DNA from: Hydrogenophaga sp. A37 | GTDB taxonomy: Bacteria; Pseudomonadota; Gammaproteobacteria; Burkholderiales; Burkholderiaceae_C | Direction of reading: 5' to 3' | Assembly (NCBI RefSeq): GCF_002001205.1 | Contig: NZ_MUNZ01000144.1 | Coordinates: forward strand, 37,029-101,028 | DNA length: 64,000 nucleotides | In this document: piece after piece, positions 33,506 through 42,239 of the stretch | How positions within the stretch are numbered: the first letter of the stretch is position 1 | How the letters are laid out: each line of letters starts with the position of its first letter | Notes under the pieces: model-generated | What the model was told of the DNA's origin: nothing | Database searches by the model: none | The model's input: only the letters and a program-made list of their open reading frames with translations | Program-made: the position numbers and the translations under genes

Positions 33506-33872
33506 ACACGCCTGCACAAAACCGCCCCATTGAGCGCTGAACACGTCGAGCAAGAACGTCGCTGCGCCCAACGGGATTCACCTCACCTCTGGAGACAAGC
33601 CCCATGAACCACGCGCCGCCCTGAACCCCGCGCCAGCTTCCCTGACGGCCCCGACAGGCCGTTGTGGGTTCCTAGGGCTAACCCATATTCCGTTCGATAA
33701 ACGCACGTTCCTGTTCGTTGAATGATCAACGGCACGGGATTCCACTGAAGCTCCCACCGGGGCAATCGCTACATTTGTCTCTCCCTGAAGCGGGCTGTCC
33801 GCCGGGGCGGGGCGACGTGCCCCGGTCAGCCTTCAGGCACCCTCCCCAACCCTGTCCAGTTCGGAGATCACC
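33506..33872. other. Intergenic region before the Liv transporter, with a relic start site
   Basis: This 367-base gap has no full gene. At 33590-33624 a good ribosome site (TCTGGAGACAAG) precedes an ATG with only six codons (MNHAPP) before a stop; the ribosome-site sequence is almost the same as that of the TRAP binding-protein gene, so it may be the remnant of a lost binding-protein gene. An inverted repeat lies further on at 33716-33731. Confidence 0.5.
33716..33731. promoter_or_regulatory. Inverted repeat upstream of the Liv-type transporter
   Basis: CGTTGA (33716-33721) and TCAACG (33726-33731) are perfect arms around ATGA. The GTTGAATGATC within it resembles the GTTGAAC-ATGAT sequence at the IclR-adjacent promoter. 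It lies 141 bases before the binding-protein gene and may be an operator for the IclR protein. Confidence 0.45.
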
Positions 33873-35063
33873 ATGAAAAAACGATTCGCCCTGAAATGCC
33901 TTGTGGCCGCCAGCCTGGCCGTCAGCTCGGGCCTGACGATGGCTCAGAACACCATCAAGATCGCCAACATCGTCGAGCTCTCCGGTGGCGGTGCCTCGGC
34001 TGGCACCAACTTCAAGAACGGCGTGGAAATGGCCGTCAAGGAAATCAACGCGGCCGGCGGCATCTTGGGCAAGAAGATCGAATCGGTCACCAGCGACACC
34101 CAGACCAACCCGGGCGTGGCCAAGGGCCTGACGCAGAAGGCTGTGGACGACGACGTGTTCGCCATCTTCGGCCCGGTCTTCTCCGGCTCCATCATGGTCA
34201 GCATGGCCGAGTCGCGCCGCGCCGAGGTGCCGAACTGGACCGGTGGCGAAGCCGCTTCCATCACGGCGCAGGGCAACCCCTACGTGTTCCGCACCAGCTT
34301 TGGCCAGTCCAGCAGCTTCCCCAAGCTGGCCCGCTACATCGGCGGCAAGGTCAAGACACTGGCCGTGGTGTACGTGAACAACGACTTCGGCAAGGGCGGC
34401 CTGGACGCCATCAAGAAAGAACTCGCCAAGACGCCGACCAAGATCGTGGCCGAGATCTCCACCGATTCGGGCCAGGTCGACTTCTCGTCCGCTGTGCTCA
34501 AGGCCAAGCAGAGCAACGCCGACGCGATCTTCGTCTACACCAACGAGGAAGAGTCGGCCCGCGCGCTGCGCGAACTGCGCAAGCAGGGTTGGAACAAGCC
34601 CGTGATCGGCGAGACCACGCTGACCGGCCAGAAGGTGATCGAGCTGGCCGGTGACGCCGCCAACGGCGCAGTGGCCCACGTGGGCCTGACGGTGGATGCG
34701 CCCAAGCCCGAGATGCTGAAGTTCAAGGCCAACTTCTACCAGAACTACAAGTACATCTCCGACCACAACGGCATCAAGGGCTACACCGGCGTGTACGTGC
34801 TGAAAGCAGCGATTGAAAAGGCCGGCAAGCTCGACCGCAAGGCTGTTGCCCAAGCCATGAAGGGCCTGCAGATCAGCGCGAAGCAGCACCCCGGCGTGCT
34901 CATGGACGTGAGCTTCGACGACAAGGGCGACATCGATCGCGAGAGCTTCCTGGTCGAGGTGAAGGACGGCAAGCAGGTGGTGGTGGAGACCCTGCCGCCG
35001 CTGAACCCGATCGTGGCCGCCGCGGCCCCGGCCAAGCCGGTCGCCGCCCCCGCCAAGAAGTAA
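33873..35063 (+). CDS. Branched-chain amino-acid-type ABC transporter substrate-binding protein (LivK family)
   Basis: A 396-residue periplasmic binding protein. The signal peptide MKKRFALKCLVAASLAVSSG ends near TMAQ, followed by IKIANIVELSGGGASAGTNF, GVEMAVKEINAAGGILGKKI and GPVFSGSIMVSMAESRR, standard for type I (LivJ-like) binding proteins. The tail is Ala/Pro-rich (AAAAPAKPVAAPAKK), unusual for the group. Liv-type transporters in this lineage often carry aromatic or cyclic acids rather than amino acids, and the location next to the AroE-like/FAD enzyme operon suggests that here. Confidence 0.93.
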   Translation: MKKRFALKCLVAASLAVSSGLTMAQNTIKIANIVELSGGGASAGTNFKNGVEMAVKEINAAGGILGKKIESVTSDTQTNPGVAKGLTQKAVDDDVFAIFGPVFSGSIMVSMAESRRAEVPNWTGGEAASITAQGNPYVFRTSFGQSSSFPKLARYIGGKVKTLAVVYVNNDFGKGGLDAIKKELAKTPTKIVAEISTDSGQVDFSSAVLKAKQSNADAIFVYTNEEESARALRELRKQGWNKPVIGETTLTGQKVIELAGDAANGAVAHVGLTVDAPKPEMLKFKANFYQNYKYISDHNGIKGYTGVYVLKAAIEKAGKLDRKAVAQAMKGLQISAKQHPGVLMDVSFDDKGDIDRESFLVEVKDGKQVVVETLPPLNPIVAAAAPAKPVAAPAKK

Positions 35064-35133
35064 ACCCGTGGCTCCCCACAGGGCCTGCCGTCCGGCAGGT
35101 CCGGTGGGGCTGCCCCTCTGGACGGATTGCCCC

Positions 35134-36009
35134 ATGACCGACTTTCTCCAACTCTTTTTCAGTGGCCTGTCCACTGGCGCCATCTACGCGCTGGCGGCGC
35201 TGGGCTTCACGCTGCTGTGGCAGGCCAGCGGCACCATCAACTTCGCGCAGGGCGAGTTCGTGATGCTGCCCGCCTTCATGATGCTGGCCTTTTTCAGCTT
35301 CGGCATTCCGCTGCTGCCCAGCTTCCTGCTGGCCTGCCTGCTGGCGGTGTTCGTGCTGGGCTGGGTGTTCAAGCGCGGCATCGTGGATCCGCTCTTCAAG
35401 TACGGGATGATGCCCATCGTCGTGGCCACCATCGGCCTGTCGATCGCGTTGCGCAACGGCATCCGCGCCGGCTACAGCGCCGAGGCCCATCCCTTCCCCT
35501 CGCTGTTCGCCGACAAGATCTACAACATCGCCGGTGTCACCGTGACGCTGCAGGACATCGGCACCTTCGTGCTGGCCATGCTGCTGGTGGTCGCGACCCA
35601 GGCGTTCCTCGCCAAGACCGTGACCGGCCGCGCCATGCAGGCCGTGGCGCAGAACACCGAGAGCGCGAGCGTGCTGGGCATCAACGTGCCGCGCATGATC
35701 TTCTACACCTTCGCGATCAACGCGGTGCTTGCGGTGGCGGCCGCCATGCTGGTGACGCCCACCTACCTCGCCAAGTTCGACATGGGCGAGTCGCTGGGCA
35801 CCAAGGCCTTCTTCGCCGCCATCATCGGCGGATTCAACAACTCGCGCGGTGCGCTGCTGGGCGGCCTGATCGTGGGCGTGTGCGAGAACCTCGCTGCGGC
35901 CTACATCTCGCCGGCCTACAAGGACGCCGTGGCCCTGATCATCTTCATGGTCGTGATCCTCTTCAAGCCGCAAGGCCTGCTGGGCAAAAAAGTGGAGCGC
36001 AAGGTATGA
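35134..36009 (+). CDS. ABC transporter permease (LivH family)
   Basis: A 291-residue membrane protein with about eight helices, recognised by LFFSGLSTGAIYALAALGFT, the conserved TINFAQGEFVMLPAF, and TKAFFAAIIGGFNNSRGALL near the end. With LivM it forms the membrane channel of the uptake system. The ATG at 35134 is preceded by a pyrimidine-rich segment without a strong ribosome site. The stop overlaps the livM start (ATGA). Confidence 0.94.
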   Translation: MTDFLQLFFSGLSTGAIYALAALGFTLLWQASGTINFAQGEFVMLPAFMMLAFFSFGIPLLPSFLLACLLAVFVLGWVFKRGIVDPLFKYGMMPIVVATIGLSIALRNGIRAGYSAEAHPFPSLFADKIYNIAGVTVTLQDIGTFVLAMLLVVATQAFLAKTVTGRAMQAVAQNTESASVLGINVPRMIFYTFAINAVLAVAAAMLVTPTYLAKFDMGESLGTKAFFAAIIGGFNNSRGALLGGLIVGVCENLAAAYISPAYKDAVALIIFMVVILFKPQGLLGKKVERKV

Positions 36010-36998
36010 AAAAGCTCACCATTCCTCTGGTCATCGTCAGCGCACTCCTGCTGCTGGTGGTGCCCAACTACCTCAAGAGCTACGGTGTCTACCTGCTGAC
36101 CTACTGGCTGGTCTACATCGTCGCCGCCATGGGCCTGAACCTCACGGTGGGCTACGCGGGCCAGAAATCGCTCGGTCACGCGGCCTTCTTCGGCATCGGT
36201 GCTTACACCGTGGCGATCCTGATGCAGCATGGCATCAGCTTCTGGATCGGCCTGCCGGCGGCGGCCCTGATCTGCTTCGTCACCGGCCTGATCCTGGGCT
36301 TCCCCGCGCTGCGTGTGCAGGCCATCTACCTGGCCTTCGCCACGCTGGGCTTCAACACCGCGATCTGGCTGGTGATGCGCAACGAAGAGTGGCTCACCGG
36401 CGGCACCTTCGGCATCAACAACATCGCGCGTCCGTCGCTGTTCGGCATCAGTCTCGAGGGCAACGTGCCTTACTACTACTTCGTGCTGGCGGTGGCGGTG
36501 CTCATGGGCCTGCTGCTGTGGGGTCTGCTGCGCAGCCCCTGGGGCAAGGCCTTCACGGCGTTGCGCGACAACCCGATCCGCGCCGAGAGCCTGGGCGTGG
36601 ACATCCGCAACTACACGCTGCTGAGCTTCGCCATCGGCGCGGTGTACGCCGGGGTGGCGGGCGCGCTGTTCGCCTCGCTGGTGCAGTTCATCGAACCCGC
36701 GCCGTTCACCGTGGGCGCTTCGATCATGATGTACCTGATGGTTGTGGTCGGTGGCCCGGGCTACTTCCTTGGCCCGGTGGTGGGGGCGGCTGTCGGCGTG
36801 ATCCTGCCCGAGTGGCTGCGCTTTGCGCAGGCCTGGTACCTGTTCGTCTTCGGCTCCGCCGTGGTGCTGCTGATGATCTGGCTGCCCGACGGTCTGCTGT
36901 CCATCCCCGACCGCCTGAAGGCACGCCGCCAGGCCAGGGAGGCCTCGGCCGCACGCAGCGCCGCCGCCCAGGCCGCCACGAAAGGAACACAGGCATGA
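36006..36998 (+). CDS. ABC transporter permease (LivM family)
   Basis: A 330-residue membrane protein with the LivM landmarks GLNLTVGYAGQKSLGHAAFF, RVQAIYLAFATLGFNTAIWL, GRAF-type cytoplasmic loop KAFTALRDNPIRAESLGVDI, and GGPGYFLGPVVGAA. It overlaps livH by four bases upstream and livG by four bases downstream, so all are translated together. Confidence 0.94.
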   Translation: MKKLTIPLVIVSALLLLVVPNYLKSYGVYLLTYWLVYIVAAMGLNLTVGYAGQKSLGHAAFFGIGAYTVAILMQHGISFWIGLPAAALICFVTGLILGFPALRVQAIYLAFATLGFNTAIWLVMRNEEWLTGGTFGINNIARPSLFGISLEGNVPYYYFVLAVAVLMGLLLWGLLRSPWGKAFTALRDNPIRAESLGVDIRNYTLLSFAIGAVYAGVAGALFASLVQFIEPAPFTVGASIMMYLMVVVGGPGYFLGPVVGAAVGVILPEWLRFAQAWYLFVFGSAVVLLMIWLPDGLLSIPDRLKARRQAREASAARSAAAQAATKGTQA

Positions 36999-37822
36999 GC
37001 ACCACGACCTCGGTGTCCGCCAACGCGCCCATCGCGCATCACACCCACCACCACGACCGCCCGGCCGGCACGCCCGTGCTGCAGGTCACCGGCCTGAAGA
37101 AGGCCTACGGTGCGATACAGGCCGTGGGCGGCGTGAGCTTCCAGGTGCAACCCGGTGAAATCTTCGGTGTGATCGGCCCCAACGGGTCGGGCAAGACCAC
37201 GCTGTTCAACTCCATGCTCGGCCAGATCACGCCCGACGAAGGCAAGATCCAGCTCAACGGCGAAGACGTGACGCAGCTCGGCCCGCTGGAGCTGAACCGC
37301 CGCGGTGTTGGCCGCACCTTCCAGACGCTGCAGGTGTTCGGCAAGATGACGGTGCGCGACAACCTGATCGTCGCCGCCCAGGAGCACAAGGGCAGCATGT
37401 TCAGCCGCATGTTCGCGCCCGGGGATTCGGGTCTGGGCGACAAGGCCGACGCGCTGATCGACCAGTTCCGCATCCGCCACGTGGCCGACAAGAAAGCCGG
37501 TGAACTGTCTTACGGCCAGCAGAAGCTGGTGGACATCGCCATGGCCTTCATGAGTGAGCCCGACCTGGTGCTGCTCGACGAACCCTGCGCGGGCGTGAAC
37601 CCCAGCCTGGTGGGCGGCATCAGCACGCTGCTGAAAGATCTGAACCGCAACCCGCGCTTCGGCAAGCGGAGCAGCTTCGTGGTGATCGAACACAACATGG
37701 ACTTCGTGATGGACCTGTGCCACCGCATCATGGTGATGGTCGAGGGCAAGGTCATGGCGATCGGTACGCCTGACGAGATTCGCGGCAACAAGCAGGTGCT
37801 CGACGCCTATCTGGGAAGCTGA
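36995..37822 (+). CDS. ABC transporter ATP-binding protein (LivG family)
   Basis: A 275-residue ATPase with Walker A GPNGSGKTT, signature LSYGQQKLVDIA, Walker B LVLLDEPCAGVNP and switch histidine in VIEHNM. A 28-residue N-terminal extension contains a histidine cluster (HHTHHHD), not usual for LivG; it might bind metal but could be neutral. It energises uptake together with LivF. Confidence 0.94.
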   Translation: MSTTTSVSANAPIAHHTHHHDRPAGTPVLQVTGLKKAYGAIQAVGGVSFQVQPGEIFGVIGPNGSGKTTLFNSMLGQITPDEGKIQLNGEDVTQLGPLELNRRGVGRTFQTLQVFGKMTVRDNLIVAAQEHKGSMFSRMFAPGDSGLGDKADALIDQFRIRHVADKKAGELSYGQQKLVDIAMAFMSEPDLVLLDEPCAGVNPSLVGGISTLLKDLNRNPRFGKRSSFVVIEHNMDFVMDLCHRIMVMVEGKVMAIGTPDEIRGNKQVLDAYLGS

Positions 37823-37834
37823 GGGGAAACACAC

Positions 37835-38578
37835 ATGTCCGATACCTGCATTGAATTCGACGACGTGGTGGCGGGGTACAAGGATTTCATGATCCTGAAC
37901 AACCTCAGCTTCAAGGCGCAGCGGGGTTCGATCACGCTGCTGCTCGGCCCCAACGGAGCGGGCAAATCCACCGCGCTGAAGGCGCTGTTCGGCCTGCTCA
38001 AGCCGCGCCAGGGCCGCATCCTGCTCGACGGCAAAGACATCTCCGGTGCCAGCCAGAAGGCGTTGCTCGCCCAGGGCGTGGCCTTTGTGCCGCAGGGGCG
38101 CAACCTGTTTGGTCAGCTCTCGGTCTACGAAAACCTGGAGCTGGGCGGCATCACGCTGGGCATGAAGACCACGCACGAGCGCATTCCCGAGGTGCTGGAG
38201 TTTTTTCCGCGCGTCAAGGAGCGGCTGCACAGCGCGGCGTCGAGCCTGTCGGGCGGTGAGCAGAAGCAACTGGAGATCGGCCGCGCGCTGCTGCTGCGGC
38301 CCAAGGTGATCCTGATCGACGAGCCCAGCATCGGCCTCTCGCCCATCGTGGTGCAGGACGTGTTCAAGCTGCTGCGCAAGCTGGCCGACCAGGGCACCAC
38401 GGTGCTGATGGTGGAACAGAACGTGAAGAGCGCGCTGAAGGTGTCGGACTACGCCATCGCGCTGGAGTCGGGCCGCCTTGTGCTGCACAAGCCCGCGAGC
38501 GAGTTGCTGGCCGACCCGAACATCGAACGCCTGTTCCTCGGCGGCGCACACGCGGCGCCAGCGCCCGCAGCGGTTTGA
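37835..38578 (+). CDS. ABC transporter ATP-binding protein (LivF family)
   Basis: A 247-residue ATPase with Walker A GPNGAGKST, LSGGEQKQLEIGRALL, Walker B VILIDEPSIGLSP and the switch VEQNVKSAL. It is the last gene of the Liv operon; a terminator-like hairpin lies downstream. Confidence 0.94.
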   Translation: MSDTCIEFDDVVAGYKDFMILNNLSFKAQRGSITLLLGPNGAGKSTALKALFGLLKPRQGRILLDGKDISGASQKALLAQGVAFVPQGRNLFGQLSVYENLELGGITLGMKTTHERIPEVLEFFPRVKERLHSAASSLSGGEQKQLEIGRALLLRPKVILIDEPSIGLSPIVVQDVFKLLRKLADQGTTVLMVEQNVKSALKVSDYAIALESGRLVLHKPASELLADPNIERLFLGGAHAAPAPAAV

Positions 38579-38582
38579 CCTG

Positions 38583-38660
38583 AGTCCCCCCCGCAGCGCT
38601 TCGCGCTACCCCCCAGGGGGCGGCACTGGCCGTCCGGCAAAGCGGGCCCGGCGGTGCCCT
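38583..38660. repeat. GC-rich dispersed intergenic repeat, copy D (reversed)
   Basis: CCCCCCGCAGCGCTTCGCGC, CCCCCCAGGGGGCGGCACTGG and CGGGCCCGGCGGTG correspond, as the reverse complement, to the blocks of copies A and C. It follows the Liv operon. Confidence 0.65.
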
Positions 38661-38703
38661 GGGCGGGACCATCTCAGGCGCCTGGGGGGCGCTCCGGGGG
38701 CAT

Positions 38704-38735
38704 AAAGAAAACTGCCTGCGGCAGCCGCCTTTTTT
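38704..38735. terminator. Bidirectional terminator between LivF and the EamA gene
   Basis: A hairpin CTGCC-TGC-GGCAG (38712-38724) is flanked by AAAGAAAA on the left and CCGCC then six T on the right (38730-38735). It sits between convergent genes. Confidence 0.6.
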
Positions 38736-38745
38736 GGCGTGTGGT

Positions 38746-39636
38746 TCAGGGTTTGGGGTTGTCGATCTCGGCTCGGCGCAGCGGGTTGAAGCCCGTCACC
38801 AGCGCGGTCGCCAGCAGCACCAGCGCGCCCCCGGCGAAGATGCCCGGCGACACCGTTTCGCCCAGGAAGATGTGGCCCCAGGTCACGCCGAACACCGGAA
38901 TCAGGAACGCCGGGCTGGTGGCGGCGACCGGCGACACGTGGCGGATGATGCGCAGGTTCAGCCAATAGGCCAGGCCCGAGGTGAACACGCCCATGATCAG
39001 CAGCGCCACCATGGCCGTGGGCGTGAAGTTGGCTTGCGGCAGCGTCCACAGCGCGCCGGGCAGCAGCAACACCATGGCCACCGCGCTGATGCCCGCCGCA
39101 ATGGCCAGCGGCTGCATGTGGGTGGTGGCGCGCTTCATCAGCGGCGTCGAGACGCCGTAGCAGGCCGCTGCCACGATGCAGGCCAGCGCCGCGGTGATGG
39201 TGGCCGCGTCCGGCTTCACCGGCCCCAGTTGCAGGATCAGCCCCACACCCACGAAACCCAGCGCGCAACCCAGCAGCTTGCGCCCGCTCAACGTGTCCTG
39301 CCCCAACCAGGCCGAGGCCAGTGTGCCAAACAGCACCACCGTGGTGTTGAGCAGGGCGCTGTAGCCCGCCGGCAGGCGAAGGGCGGCCCAGGCATAGAGC
39401 AGGAACGGAGCGGCCAGCGAGAGCGTGCTCAGGCGCAGCAGCTCGCGCCAGTGGCGCCAGGGCCAGGGTTCGCGCAGCGCCGCCATCAGCACGGCCAGCG
39501 TTGCCGTCGCCAGCAGCACGCGGCCAAAGGCCATGACCTGCGGCCCGAGCAGCGGGCTCGCGATGCGCAGGAACAGGAAGGAGGCGCCCCACAGGGCAGA
39601 CAGGCCCACGAGCTGGGCAAAGTGGCGGGTTTTCAC
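38746..39636 (-). CDS. EamA/DMT-family transporter 2
   Basis: The 296-residue protein has ten predicted helices in two EamA repeats: LVGLSALWGASFLFLRIASP and LRLPAGYSALLNTTVVLFGT in the first, and a second with the C-terminal LIPVFGVTWGHIFLGETVSP. Such proteins are inner-membrane exporters or importers of small metabolites. The GTG at 39636 gives the usual short N-terminus (MKTRHFAQ); in-frame starts further upstream would add about 40 non-homologous residues. Confidence 0.9.
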   Translation of the reverse strand: MKTRHFAQLVGLSALWGASFLFLRIASPLLGPQVMAFGRVLLATATLAVLMAALREPWPWRHWRELLRLSTLSLAAPFLLYAWAALRLPAGYSALLNTTVVLFGTLASAWLGQDTLSGRKLLGCALGFVGVGLILQLGPVKPDAATITAALACIVAAACYGVSTPLMKRATTHMQPLAIAAGISAVAMVLLLPGALWTLPQANFTPTAMVALLIMGVFTSGLAYWLNLRIIRHVSPVAATSPAFLIPVFGVTWGHIFLGETVSPGIFAGGALVLLATALVTGFNPLRRAEIDNPKP

Positions 39637-39803
39637 GCGGCCATTGTGCGGGGCTTTGGGACGCTGGCCTGTCCGGTAGGCGCAAGGGCTTCCCTCCATT
39701 GGGGCAAGGTGGGGCAGGTCGGTCGCTTGCCTCAGTAAAATCGCCCACCTCACCAGGCGGCCTTCGCGCCAGCCTGCACATCGACATCCACCACTGGACC
39801 CAC

Positions 39804-40103
39804 ATGCGTTATTCCGTTTCCCATCACAAGCTCAACCAGATCCTCGCCGCCCACGGCCTCAAAAACGGCGACGCCGGCGGCATCGACAAGCTCTTTGGTG
39901 GCAACGACGGCTACTACTGGTTCGGCACCGTGCGCGACCTCTGCCCCCCGGGAAAGACCATCAGCTGGGAAGACCAGTACAGCATGGTCAATGCCATTCA
40001 GGCACACGAAAACGCCACCGCCGCCGAAGACGAAATGAAGCCGCAAGTGCCCAGCGCCGCCAACATCGCGGCGCTCTCCAAGGTGCTGGGCGACCCGATC
40101 TGA
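39804..40103 (+). CDS. Small hypothetical protein
   Basis: A 99-residue soluble protein of unknown function with no family that I recognise. It is rich in Asn, Asp and Gly with YSVSHHKLNQILAAHG at the start and GGNDGYYWFGTVRDLCPP in the middle. Codon use fits the genome. It stands alone between divergent EamA and the kup region, with a terminal-inverted-repeat element directly after it. Confidence 0.65.
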   Translation: MRYSVSHHKLNQILAAHGLKNGDAGGIDKLFGGNDGYYWFGTVRDLCPPGKTISWEDQYSMVNAIQAHENATAAEDEMKPQVPSAANIAALSKVLGDPI

Positions 40104-40111
40104 GCCAGTTT

Positions 40112-40218
40112 CATACGGCGTTGCCTTCAAACGTATAACTGCGTTGCTTCGCCTTGCCGTGCTGTAGCACTGTCTGCGGCTTCGCGCCTTGTTCTACGCT
40201 TGAATGCAAAACCGTATC
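40112..40218. mobile_element. MITE-like element with 25-bp imperfect terminal inverted repeats
   Basis: The left end 40112-40136 (CATACGGCGTTGCCTTCAAA...) and the reverse complement of the right end 40194-40218 (GATACGGTTTTGCATTCAAG...) match in 19 of 25 positions. The interior contains a perfect GTGCT-GT-AGCAC hairpin (40159-40170) and is nearly palindromic overall. No coding capacity. The right end touches the stop codon of kup. Confidence 0.65.
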
Positions 40219-42145
40219 AGATCTGCACCCGCGTGCCCAGCTCCACCACCGCGTTGCCGGGCAATCTGAAGAACTCCACCACGCCACCGGCGTTCTGGCT
40301 CATGGTGGCAAACAGGCGTTCGCGCCAGTTCGCCATGCCGCCGCCGGGCGTGGGCACCACCGTTTCCCGGCTGAGGAAGTAGGTGGTTTCAAACAGCGGG
40401 ATCGGCAGGCCCTGGGCCTGCGCGAGCTCCAGCGCCTTGGGCACGTCGGGCGTGTTCATGAACCCGAAATTCACTGTCACGCGCCAGAAGCCGTGGCCCA
40501 GCGGCGCGATGTCGAGCCGCTGCGCCACGGGCACCCAGGGCACGTCGCGGAACACCACGGTCAGGATCACGTTGCGCTCGTGCAGCACCTGGTTGTGTTT
40601 GAGGTTGTGCAGCAGCGCCTGTGGCACGGTGGTCGGGTCGGCCACGGCGTACACGGCGGTGCGCTGCGCGCGGTTGACGGTGCTTGGGTCCAGCGTGTCA
40701 ATGAAGTCCTGCAAGACCAGGCCTTCGGCGCGGATGCTCTGCAACACCAGCGTGCGCCCACGCGCCCAGGTGCTCATCGCACCAAAGAGCAGCAGGCCCA
40801 GCGCCAGCGGGAACCAGCCGCCGTCGAGGAACTTGATGGCACAGCCGGCCACCAGCAGCGCGTCAATGGCGAGGAAGAAGGCTGTGGCGCCCCAGGCCAG
40901 CGACGCCGGCAGGCGCCAGCCATCGCGCACCACGAAGAAGGTGAGCACGGTGGTGATCATCATGGTCAGCGTGACGGCGATGCCGTAGGCGCTGGCCAGC
41001 GCCGATGAGCTGCCGAAGAACAGCACCACCGCCACCACGCCGGCCAGCAGCGCCCAGTTGACGGCGGGCATGTAGATCTGCCCGATCTCGCGCGCCGAGG
41101 TGTAGCGCACCGTCATGCGCGGCAAGAAGCCGAGCTGGATCGCCTGCTTGGTCATGGAGTAGGCGCCCGAGATCACGGCCTGCGAGGCGATGATGGCCGC
41201 CAGCGTGGCGAGCAACAGTGCGGGCAGCACCCAGGGTTCGGGGAAAAGGCGGTAGAAGGGGTTCTGGATGGCGCTCGGGTCGCCGATCAGCAGTGCGCCC
41301 TGGCCCAGGTAGTTCAGCGCCAGGCCGGGCAGCACCAGGCCGGTCCAGGCCAGCTGGATGGGCCTGCGGCCGAAGTGGCCCATGTCGGCGTACAGCGCCT
41401 CAGCGCCGGTGAGCGCGAGCACGATGGCGCCCACGGCGGCGAACACGTGCCAGCCCCGGTCCATCAGGAAGGTCCAGGCGTGCAGCGGGTTGAGCGCCGC
41501 CAGGATGGCCGGCTGCTGCGCGATGTGCATCGCGCCAACGACGCCGAGCACCACGAACCACAACACGATGATGGGCCCGAAAAAGCGGCCCACCACGGCG
41601 GTGCCGAAGCGCTGCACGAAGAACAGGCCGACCAGGATGGCCAGCGTGATCGGTACCACATAGGGCTTGAGCGCGGGTGTGACCAGCTCCAGCCCTTCCA
41701 TGGCGCCCAGCACCGAGATGGCGGGCGTGATCACGCTGTCGCCGTAGAACAGCGTGGCGCCGAACACACCGAGCAGCAGCAGGCCACTGCGCAGGGCCGG
41801 GCGCGATTGCACCGCCTTGGCGGCCAGCGCGGTGAGCGCCAGGCCGCCACCCTCGCCGTTGTTGTCGGCGCGCAGGATGAGGATCACGTACTTCAGCGTG
41901 ACCACCAGCATCAGCGCCCAGAAGATGGTGGACACGGCCCCGATCAGGTGCAGCGCGTCCAGCGGCACGCCGGTGTGGGGCGCAAAGATTTCCTTGACGG
42001 TGTAGAGCGGGCTGGTGCCGATGTCGCCGTACACCACGCCGAGCGCGGCCAGGGTGAGGGCGGCTTTGCCCTGGCGGGCGGGCGATGCTTCGCCCGGGGC
42101 GGCGGTGGCGTGGGAGGGTGTGGCGCTCTGCGCTGCGGTGTTCAT
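40217..42145 (-). CDS. kup: Potassium uptake protein Kup
   Basis: A 642-residue membrane protein of the Kup/HAK family: the N-terminal [60 protein letters not shown], and a long cytosolic C-terminal domain. About twelve helices are expected. It imports K+ coupled to protons. Downstream of a KdpD/KdpE-like two-component pair on the same strand, it may be controlled by it, in place of the missing Kdp ATPase. Its last codons abut a repeated element. Confidence 0.95.
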   Translation of the reverse strand: MNTAAQSATPSHATAAPGEASPARQGKAALTLAALGVVYGDIGTSPLYTVKEIFAPHTGVPLDALHLIGAVSTIFWALMLVVTLKYVILILRADNNGEGGGLALTALAAKAVQSRPALRSGLLLLGVFGATLFYGDSVITPAISVLGAMEGLELVTPALKPYVVPITLAILVGLFFVQRFGTAVVGRFFGPIIVLWFVVLGVVGAMHIAQQPAILAALNPLHAWTFLMDRGWHVFAAVGAIVLALTGAEALYADMGHFGRRPIQLAWTGLVLPGLALNYLGQGALLIGDPSAIQNPFYRLFPEPWVLPALLLATLAAIIASQAVISGAYSMTKQAIQLGFLPRMTVRYTSAREIGQIYMPAVNWALLAGVVAVVLFFGSSSALASAYGIAVTLTMMITTVLTFFVVRDGWRLPASLAWGATAFFLAIDALLVAGCAIKFLDGGWFPLALGLLLFGAMSTWARGRTLVLQSIRAEGLVLQDFIDTLDPSTVNRAQRTAVYAVADPTTVPQALLHNLKHNQVLHERNVILTVVFRDVPWVPVAQRLDIAPLGHGFWRVTVNFGFMNTPDVPKALELAQAQGLPIPLFETTYFLSRETVVPTPGGGMANWRERLFATMSQNAGGVVEFFRLPGNAVVELGTRVQI

Positions 42146-42239
42146 GAAGGCTCCGGTGTTTCCGAGGCCTGCACGATGGCACCGCGCGCATCAGGATCGC
42201 ATAAGGGCAGAGCAGATACAGCTCAGCGGCGCAGGGGGC

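Noticed and set aside
33873..38578. A true branched-chain amino-acid transporter
   Set aside because: The family name alone does not define the ligand; context next to catabolic genes makes an amino-acid substrate less likely, so I leave the ligand open and give no liv symbols.
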